From Gemmatimonadota bacterium (lineage in GTDB: Bacteria > Gemmatimonadota > Gemmatimonadetes > Gemmatimonadales > Gemmatimonadaceae): a stretch of DNA of 64,000 bases. A program made the translations under genes and the position numbers. Shown piece after piece: positions 55,687 to 64,000 of this stretch. Where the stretch lies: positions 1 to 64,000 of the forward strand of contig JANYHJ010000168.1 in the NCBI GenBank assembly GCA_025359135.1. Direction: 5' to 3'. Below the pieces are notes generated by a model. The model was not told where the DNA came from and did no database searches. It worked only from the letters and a program-made list of their open reading frames with translations. Every line of letters starts with the position of its first letter. Position 1 is the stretch's first letter.

Positions 55687-57051
55687 ATGTGTGGCATCTT
55701 CGGCATTCGCGGTCATCCCGATGCAGCGGCGCTCACGCAGCTCGGGCTCTACTCCCTCCAACACCGGGGCCAGGAGTCGTCGGGCATCCTCTCCGTCGAC
55801 GCGAACGGTGAGGCCCACCTCGAACGCGCCATGGGGCTGGTTTCCGAGGGGCTGCGCGTCGACCAGATGTCGCACCTGCCGGGCAGCCTCGCCATCGGTC
55901 ATACGCGCTACTCGACCGCCGGCAGCTCGACCATCGACAATGCGCAGCCGATTCTCGCGCGCACGCGCGGCCTGACCATGTCGCTCGCGCACAACGGCAA
56001 CCTCGTGAACGCGTACGAGTTGCGGAGCGACCTCGAGTCAGAGGGTGCGATCTTCAGCTCGACGATGGACTCCGAGGTGCTGCTTCACCGTCTCGCGCGG
56101 TCGCGTGCCACCACGCCCGAAGGCCAGATGGCCGAGGCGCTGCAGGGGGTCGAGGGTGCGTACTGCCTCGTCGTCACCATGGGCGACGCGATGGTCGTCG
56201 CGCGCGACCCGCGCGGCTGGCGTCCGCTCTCCATCGGCAAGCTGGGCGACGCGTGGGTGGCGGCGAGCGAGAGCTGCGCCCTCGACATCGTCGGCGCCAC
56301 CAAGGTGCGCGACATCGAACCGGGCGAAGTGGTCCGCATCGACAACGAAGGGCTGCACTCGATCTTCCCATTCGAGAAGAAGCCACTGTCGCGCTGTGTC
56401 TTCGAGCACGTCTACTTTGCGCGTCCCGACAGCCAGATCTTCGGCGGATCGGTCGACCGCGCCCGGCGCGCCCTCGGCCGGCGCCTCGCGAAGGAGCAGC
56501 CCGCGCGCGGGGCCGACTTCGTGTTCGCGGTACCCGATTCCTCGAATGGCGCCGCGCTCGGGTATTCCGAGGAATCGGGGCTGCCGCTCGAGTTCGCGCT
56601 CATCCGCAACCACTACGTGGGGCGCACCTTCATCCAGCCCACGCAGGCGGGCCGCGATGCCAAGGTCAAGGTCAAGTACAACGCCGTGCGCGAGCTCATC
56701 GAGGGCAAGACCGTCGTGATGGTCGATGACTCGATCGTGCGCGGCACGACGACCCGCGGCCTCGTGAGCATGGTGCGCGCCGCCGGCGCCAAGGCCGTGC
56801 ACATGCGCGTCTCGTCGGCGCCGATCACCGGGTCATGCTGGTACGGCATCGACACGCCGCAGAAGTCGGAACTGATCGCGGCCAGCCATGACGTGACCGA
56901 GATCGCCCGGCTGCTCGGCGTCGACACCCTCGGCTATCTCTCGCTCGACGGCATGCTCGCGGCGATGCCCGACGGTCCGGGTGGCTACTGCCACGCCTGC
57001 TTCTCGGGCCAGTACCCCACCGCGGCGCCCACCGGCGCCAAGCGCACCTAG
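55687..57051 (+). CDS. purF: Amidophosphoribosyltransferase
   Basis: 454 residues. First committed step of purine synthesis. The protein begins Met-Cys-Gly-Ile-Phe-Gly, so the nucleophilic Cys2 is exposed after Met removal and there is no propeptide. Glutaminase blocks are 'LQHRGQESSG', 'GHTRYSTAG' and 'AHNGNLVN'. The PRPP-binding motif is 'VVMVDDSIVRGTTTRGLV'. Cysteines 'SCWYGIDTP' and 'GGYCHACFSG' match the iron-sulfur-type (Bacillus-like) enzyme, although a propeptide is usual there. Confidence 0.96.
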   Translation: MCGIFGIRGHPDAAALTQLGLYSLQHRGQESSGILSVDANGEAHLERAMGLVSEGLRVDQMSHLPGSLAIGHTRYSTAGSSTIDNAQPILARTRGLTMSLAHNGNLVNAYELRSDLESEGAIFSSTMDSEVLLHRLARSRATTPEGQMAEALQGVEGAYCLVVTMGDAMVVARDPRGWRPLSIGKLGDAWVAASESCALDIVGATKVRDIEPGEVVRIDNEGLHSIFPFEKKPLSRCVFEHVYFARPDSQIFGGSVDRARRALGRRLAKEQPARGADFVFAVPDSSNGAALGYSEESGLPLEFALIRNHYVGRTFIQPTQAGRDAKVKVKYNAVRELIEGKTVVMVDDSIVRGTTTRGLVSMVRAAGAKAVHMRVSSAPITGSCWYGIDTPQKSELIAASHDVTEIARLLGVDTLGYLSLDGMLAAMPDGPGGYCHACFSGQYPTAAPTGAKRT

Positions 57052-57060
57052 AGGAGTTCC

Positions 57061-59730
<2,670 letters not shown>

Positions 59731-59902
59731 CGCCGGGTGCGGTCCGCGGGGTGTCGTGCCCGGCGGAAGTGTGACGTACGCCTCTTGTCGCGGCCCAACC
59801 GTGCCGAGAACTTCTCCTGTGGCTCCTTCGCCGCGAAGCGGGGTAGCCATGGCCTGGTGCCCCCATCGGGCCCGGGCCATTCCCCCGACTGCTGGAGTCT
59901 CC

Positions 59903-61204
59903 GTGACGCGTCCTGCCCCGTTGCTGCGTCTGCTCGTAGTGTCGTCCATCGCGATCGTCGCCGCGTGCAGCAGCTCCACGCCCACTACGCCGGCGGTGAC
60001 GGTGGTCGCGACGTCGCTCGCCGCACTGGCGAGCCAGGTCTCTGCGGGATGCTTCTCGCACGTGGTGCCGGACACGCCGATCGTGGTGCTCAAGGACGCC
60101 AACGGTGTCGTGGTGCCGAACGCGACGGTCACGTTCGCCATTGTCGCCGGCGGCGGGGCCCTCAGCGCGACCACGCGCACGACCAACGCGCAGGGACAGG
60201 CCGGCGTGTCGTGGACACTCGGCGCAACCGGCGCGCAGACCGTCACGGCGACTTCGGGCTCGCTCACGCCGGTGACCTTCGCGGCGACGGGTACCGGCTC
60301 CGGCAACTTCTGCGTCGAGCTGGTCTACACGGCAACCCCCGACCCGCTACTGCGCGCCGCCGCCGATAGTGCCGCGTTGCGCTGGGGGCGGATCATCACG
60401 AGCACGATGTCCACCGAGGTGGTCACGCAGCTCGCCTTCAGCTGCGCTGGCATCACCGGCCTGAACGTCGTCAACAAGTCGATCAGCGGCATCGTGATCT
60501 TCATGCAGCTGGCGCCGATCGTATCATCCACGCCGGGCCTCGTGACGCTCGGATCGTCCGGCCCCTGTTTCGTGCGTTCGGGCAACGGCTTGACGCTGCT
60601 GGGCGGCATGCGGCTCAATTCAGACTATCTCCTGCTCAACCTCTCGCCGCAGCAGCGGACCGACGTGGTGCTGCACGAGATGGGACACGCACTCGGCTTC
60701 GGTACGCTCTGGTCAGGCGTGCCATCCATTCCGGCCCTGCCGGTATTGCTCTCCGGGTCGACCAGCACATCGCGCGCCGGCAATCCCATCTTCACAGGCG
60801 CGGCCGCCCTCGCGCAGTACGTGGCGCTCGGTGCGACGGGCAGCCCGACCAGTGTTCCGGTGGAGAATTGTGGCGGCAGCGGCACGCTCAACGGTCACTG
60901 GCGGGAGGAGGGTGGCGTGGGACTCGGCTTCGGCACGGAGCTCATGACGGGATACATCTCCGCGCCTGCCGGATCGAAGAACCCCTTGTCGAAGGTGACG
61001 ATCGCCTCGATGAAGGACATGGGGTACACCGTCGACACCACGCAAGCGGATGTCTACGTGCTCAATACCCAGACCTGTCCGGCTCCCCTGCTCTTCGCGC
61101 CGGGCAACTCGATTGTCGTCGGCAATGACGTGGTCGCCGAAGAACTCACGAAGCCGACGTTCATCGTTCGCGGTGGACGGGTGGAAACCATCATCCGGAA
61201 GTAG
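59903..61204 (+). CDS. Lipoprotein with Ig-like domain and M8 (leishmanolysin-like) protease, copy 1
   Basis: 433 residues from a GTG with GGAG five bases upstream. A lipobox 'IAIVAAC' gives lipid Cys22. An Ig-like Big_1-type domain follows (about 45-135; 'PDTPIVVLKDANGVVVPNATVTFAIVAGGG', 'TNAQGQAGVSWTLG'). The peptidase comes next: 'VVLHEMGHALGFGTLW' (His258, Glu259, His262) and the distal His332 in 'LNGHWREEG', followed by 'ELMTGYISAP', the M8 metzincin-like layout. Cysteines are frequent and paired. A surface zinc metalloprotease; the substrate is unknown. It is followed three bases on by a paralogue. Confidence 0.88.
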   Translation: MTRPAPLLRLLVVSSIAIVAACSSSTPTTPAVTVVATSLAALASQVSAGCFSHVVPDTPIVVLKDANGVVVPNATVTFAIVAGGGALSATTRTTNAQGQAGVSWTLGATGAQTVTATSGSLTPVTFAATGTGSGNFCVELVYTATPDPLLRAAADSAALRWGRIITSTMSTEVVTQLAFSCAGITGLNVVNKSISGIVIFMQLAPIVSSTPGLVTLGSSGPCFVRSGNGLTLLGGMRLNSDYLLLNLSPQQRTDVVLHEMGHALGFGTLWSGVPSIPALPVLLSGSTSTSRAGNPIFTGAAALAQYVALGATGSPTSVPVENCGGSGTLNGHWREEGGVGLGFGTELMTGYISAPAGSKNPLSKVTIASMKDMGYTVDTTQADVYVLNTQTCPAPLLFAPGNSIVVGNDVVAEELTKPTFIVRGGRVETIIRK

Positions 61205-61207
61205 CCC

Positions 61208-62521
61208 ATGACCCCGCTCGCGCAGCGTACCGCTCTTGTCCTGGCGTTGATCCTCGGCGGGCTCACTGGCGCGTGCAGTGGCGGTGGCGGCGGCGGTACG
61301 GGAGCCTCGCTGGTTCCCGCTTCGATCGCTTCCGCCAATGGCACGGCACAGATGTCCGGATGCGGTGGTGCCGTCGTTCCGGACACGCCCGTGGTCGTCG
61401 TGAGGACGCCGTCGGGCGTGGCGTTGGCGGGCGCGATTGTGAACTTTGCCATCGTGGGCGGCGGAGGCGTCGTCAGCACGACCTCGCGCGTGACCAACAC
61501 GTTCGGACAGGCGGGCGTCTCGTGGACGCTCGGCACCGCCGGTGCGCAGTCGATGTCAGCGACGGTTGGTACGGTCGCGCCACTCGTCTTCTCGGCCACG
61601 CTCACGAGCACCGGGCCGTACTGTGTGGAGCTGGTGTACACGTCGAGTCCCGACCCCGTGCTTCGCACGGCAGCCGAGAATGCGGCGATCCGGTGGAGCT
61701 CGATCATCTCGGGGGCGGTGCCGCCGCAGCCGCTCAACGAGACGACGTACGATTGCGCCGGCGTCACGATTCCGGCCATGACCCGCACGGTCAAGTCGCT
61801 CGTCATCTACGTGGAGCTCGCCCCGATTCCGTCGACCACACCAGGCCTCATCACGCTCGGCCAGGCGGGCCCCTGCTGGATTCGAGACATCGGCGGCCTC
61901 ACCGTGGTGGGCGCCCTCAAGCTCAACTCCGACTACCTGATCAACAACCTGAACGCGTTCCAGCGTGAGGACGTGGTGCTGCACGAGATGGGTCACGTGC
62001 TCGGGTTCGGGACGCTCTGGGAACCGGTACCGCCGGTCACCGGGATGGCCACCCTGCTGGTGAATCCGGCACCAACCGGCAACCCGACGTTCGTTGGCAC
62101 CGCGGCGGCTGCGCAGTACGTATCGGCGGGCGCCGCCGCCGGTACCCTCGCGATTCCCGTCGAGAACTGTGGCGGTGGCGGCACGATCAACGGTCACTGG
62201 CGCGAGCAGTCGGGCGGGTCGCCGTCCACCATCGGCTTCGGCATCGAGCTGATGACCGGCTTCATCTCGGCGCCAGCGGGCCAACGCAACCCGTTGTCCG
62301 CCGTGACCATCGCCTCGATGGCCGACCTCGGGTACACGGTGAGCTACACGACGGCCGACGCCTTCTCGCTCGGCGGTCAGACCTGCCCCGCGCCCCTGCT
62401 GTACGCACCGAACCAGCCCGCCGGGCTCGTTCACGTGGGCAACGACGTGGTGCACGAGACGCTCGTGAAGCCGATCGGCGTCGTCGGGCGCGATGGTCGC
62501 GTGAGGCCGATCTACCGGTAG
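61208..62521 (+). CDS. Lipoprotein with Ig-like domain and M8 protease, copy 2
   Basis: 437 residues, a tandem paralogue of the preceding gene with the same layout. Lipobox 'GGLTGAC' with Cys23 and a run of glycines. The Ig-like domain spans about 45-135 ('GGAVVPDTPVVVVRTPSGVALAGAIVNFAIVGGGG'). The peptidase has 'VVLHEMGHVLGFGTLW' (His259-Glu260) and 'INGHWREQSGG', then 'ELMTGFISAP'. Differences concentrate in the loop between the Ig and peptidase domains ('GAVPPQPLNETTYDC'), so the two copies may differ in specificity. A strong terminator follows. Confidence 0.88.
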   Translation: MTPLAQRTALVLALILGGLTGACSGGGGGGTGASLVPASIASANGTAQMSGCGGAVVPDTPVVVVRTPSGVALAGAIVNFAIVGGGGVVSTTSRVTNTFGQAGVSWTLGTAGAQSMSATVGTVAPLVFSATLTSTGPYCVELVYTSSPDPVLRTAAENAAIRWSSIISGAVPPQPLNETTYDCAGVTIPAMTRTVKSLVIYVELAPIPSTTPGLITLGQAGPCWIRDIGGLTVVGALKLNSDYLINNLNAFQREDVVLHEMGHVLGFGTLWEPVPPVTGMATLLVNPAPTGNPTFVGTAAAAQYVSAGAAAGTLAIPVENCGGGGTINGHWREQSGGSPSTIGFGIELMTGFISAPAGQRNPLSAVTIASMADLGYTVSYTTADAFSLGGQTCPAPLLYAPNQPAGLVHVGNDVVHETLVKPIGVVGRDGRVRPIYR

Positions 62522-62544
62522 CAGGTAGCTCGCCGGGTGAACGA

Positions 62545-62580
62545 CGAAGGGCGGCATCCCTCACGGGGTGCCGCCCTTCG
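62545..62580. terminator. Hairpin terminator between M8 lipoprotein gene and tmRNA
   Basis: A 16-bp stem with one G-U pair (62545-62560 with 62565-62580, core CGAAGGGCGGCA) and loop TCAC lies between the convergent lipoprotein gene and ssrA. It can serve both strands. A short T run follows on the plus strand. Confidence 0.85.
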
Positions 62581-62598
62581 CATTTCGTGCGGATCAGG

Positions 62599-62953
62599 TG
62601 GAGGCGGGGAGAGTTGAACTCCCGTCTTGCATTGGATTGCTCACAGCGTCTACGTGCGTATCCTGCTGATTGATGTTCCCGAGAGCTGGCCAGCAGGCCA
62701 CCCACCCTCAGGTGAGCCGTCTAGTTTTCGCGAACCGCCCGACGGCGTGATGATCCGCTATCCCGGAACTATGATACCGACGAAGAACGCCCCGGGAGGG
62801 GCTCCCTTCGTGGCAACGCTACGCAACCCGAAGGTTACGCGGCGAGGGCCAGTTGAGTGTTGGCAGTTAGTGTTTTGCCGAAGGATTCACCAGGGTCCGG
62901 CACCTGAGCACGCAGCCACGAGGTCACCGACACAATCGAAGCCGGTCGCCCCC
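62599..62953 (-). ncRNA. ssrA: Transfer-messenger RNA (tmRNA)
   Basis: About 355 nt. The 5' end GGGGGCGACCGGCTTCGA (62953 inward) pairs with the 3' CGCCTCC to form the seven-bp acceptor stem, including the G3-U pair that marks alanine identity. The 3' T-arm reads GGGAGTTCAACTCTCCC. The CCA end is not encoded (CCT follows the discriminator A). An internal reading frame at 62879-62835 encodes the tag GKTLTANTQLALAA followed by TAA. With SmpB it rescues stalled ribosomes and tags proteins for proteolysis. smpB is not in the window. Confidence 0.96.
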
Positions 62954-62967
62954 TGAACTACTCCCCA

Positions 62968-62996
62968 ATGATATCGGCATGGTCCCGCTGAAGCAA
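62968..62996 (-). promoter_or_regulatory. Promoter of ssrA (tmRNA)
   Basis: On the minus strand TTGCTT (62996-62991) and TATCAT (62973-62968) are spaced by 17 bases. The mature tmRNA 5' end (62953) is 14 bases beyond the -10, leaving a leader of roughly seven bases for RNase P. Confidence 0.75.
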
Positions 62997-63007
62997 TGCG
63001 CCAGTGC

Positions 63008-64000
63008 TCAAGTGGTTGAGCCGCTTTCGCTTGCGTCGTGGGCGTTGACGCGGTTTCTCCCCTGCTGCTTGGACCGGTACAGCGCCTTGTCGGCCAGCGA
63101 GAAGAGTTCCGCCCGCGGAATCGGCACCGCGCCGCCGTAGGTCGCCACGCCGAGCGAGCACGTGACGGGTATCGCGTGCGACTTGGCTTGCACCGGCCGC
63201 GTCTCGATCGCCTTCCGCATTCGCTCGGCGAATTCCTTCGCGCCAGCGAGGTCGGTTTGCGGTAGCAGGCAGGCGATCTCCTCGCCGCCGTAGCGCGTCA
63301 CGATGTCCACGGTGCGCACGCCGTCCTTGAACGCCTTGGCCACGTACTGCAGCACCGAGTCGCCGACGTCGTGGCCGTACGTATCGTTGACCTTCTTGAA
63401 GTGGTCGAGGTCCGCCACCACCAGCGACACCGGTCCGCCGTAACGATCACACTCGTCGAGCAGTCGTTCGATCTGCTCCTCGAAGTAGCGACGGTTCGAG
63501 AGGCCCGTGAGGACGTCGGTGCGTGCCCGTCGCTCGATCTCTTCGTATTCGAACTGCGACTCGAGCGAGACCGCCGCAATGGCGCCGAGGAGCCGCAGGG
63601 CGCGCACCGACTCGCCGCGCACGCGGTTGATGTCGTCGCCCTCGACCACGATGGCGCCAACCACGCCCTCGGGCCGCACGAGCGGCACGACGCCGAGTGA
63701 GCTGACCGAGCGGCGCGGCTCGGCGCGACCGTAGACAACCGCCAGGCGCGACAGTTCGCGGGCGTCTTCCCACGTGAGCGGCGTCGCTTCGCGGCAGCTG
63801 CCACCAACCGCGGAATCATCGGTGACGACGAGTCCGACTCGCACCGGCGCCGTGGGGCTCGTTGCCTGCACTTCGCCCTTCCGCGAATCCGCATTCCAGC
63901 GGACGAGTGCCGCGTGCGCCGCGCCGGTCACGTCGAGCGCACTCTGGCAGATCTCCGCGCCCAGCGTCTCGATCGACCGGCTCTTCTGGAAGTCCGTGGC
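63008..64000 (-). CDS. GAF-GGDEF diguanylate cyclase (partial, 5' end outside window)
   Basis: At least 330 residues; the frame stays open to the window edge with GAF-like sequence ('IETLGAEICQSALDVTGAAHAALVRW'), so the start lies beyond. The GAF domain ends in 'LRLLGAIAAVSLESQ'. The GGDEF domain starts 'RRARTDVLTGLSNRRYFEEQI', has the metal aspartate in 'LVVADLDHFKKVNDTYGHDVGD' and the active-site 'RYGGEEIACLLP' (GGEEI variant of GGDEF). An RxxD inhibitory site (RTVD) lies five residues before it. An active, feedback-inhibited cyclic di-GMP synthase is likely. Confidence 0.93.
   Translation of the reverse strand, partial: ATDFQKSRSIETLGAEICQSALDVTGAAHAALVRWNADSRKGEVQATSPTAPVRVGLVVTDDSAVGGSCREATPLTWEDARELSRLAVVYGRAEPRRSVSSLGVVPLVRPEGVVGAIVVEGDDINRVRGESVRALRLLGAIAAVSLESQFEYEEIERRARTDVLTGLSNRRYFEEQIERLLDECDRYGGPVSLVVADLDHFKKVNDTYGHDVGDSVLQYVAKAFKDGVRTVDIVTRYGGEEIACLLPQTDLAGAKEFAERMRKAIETRPVQAKSHAIPVTCSLGVATYGGAVPIPRAELFSLADKALYRSKQQGRNRVNAHDASESGSTT

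Noticed and set aside
59731-59902. Structured leader or riboswitch before the first M8 lipoprotein gene
   Set aside because: GC-rich palindromes such as GGCCCGGGCC are present, but I could not fit any known riboswitch layout and the region is only 172 bases.
62599-62700. tRNA gene suggested by the GTTCAA T-loop
   Set aside because: The partner acceptor strand lies 350 bases away and an internal tag frame is present, so it is the 3' part of tmRNA.

Overview
The window reads as one chromosomal segment of a high-GC Gram-negative bacterium. A Gemmatimonadota member is my best guess. It rests on the very high GC, the many GTG starts, overlapping gene ends, a PEP-CTERM protein, and lipoproteins fusing an Ig-like domain to an M8 protease. 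This is inference from gene content, not a phylogenetic test. No mobile element, phage gene, CRISPR array or tRNA gene was seen.

Region by region. 1-3138: end of an amidohydrolase, a PHP metallohydrolase, a PEP-CTERM exported protein and a DUF2177 membrane protein. 3232-6982 (minus): RtcB RNA ligase, then rng-rplU-rpmA ending in a classic terminator. 7520-14505: acyl-CoA dehydrogenase, exported amidohydrolase, RecQ (minus) and a divergent membrane hybrid histidine kinase. 14529-30325 (minus): a long co-directional run, aspS-phoH-ybeY-two CNNM/CBS proteins-meaB-acyl-CoA mutase, then methyltransferase, B12 subunit, acyl-CoA carboxyltransferase, AtuA, AtuA C-domain protein, a 54-residue membrane protein and a U32 protein. 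The mutase carries the residues of isobutyryl-CoA mutase, not methylmalonyl-CoA mutase, so the cluster fits branched-chain acyl-CoA catabolism. 30598-31656: rlmN.

31689-41712 (minus): a tryptophan operon (trpC-trpF-trpB-trpA) into which a HEAT-repeat protein and an HD-GYP protein are translationally coupled. Both carry what looks like the same N-terminal module. It is followed by a membrane GAF/chemoreceptor-like sensor, a YqeK-like HD hydrolase and a secreted hypothetical. lexA diverges from trpC, followed by a VOC protein. trpD overlaps a GAF/coiled-coil gene at 42869-45194.

45345-59730 (plus): a tightly packed chain truA-transaldolase-like-HtrA-purB-purC-psd-pssA-purS-purQ-BamE-like-purL-purF-ppdK. 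It joins purine synthesis to phosphatidylethanolamine synthesis and begins at a probable leaderless promoter. 59903-62521: tandem duplicated M8 metalloprotease lipoproteins. 62599-62953 (minus): tmRNA (ssrA). The window ends inside a GAF-GGDEF diguanylate cyclase.

The strongest leads for new biology are the trp-embedded HEAT/HD-GYP pair with its shared module, the isobutyryl-CoA-mutase signature, and the transaldolase-like protein that lacks its Schiff-base lysine.
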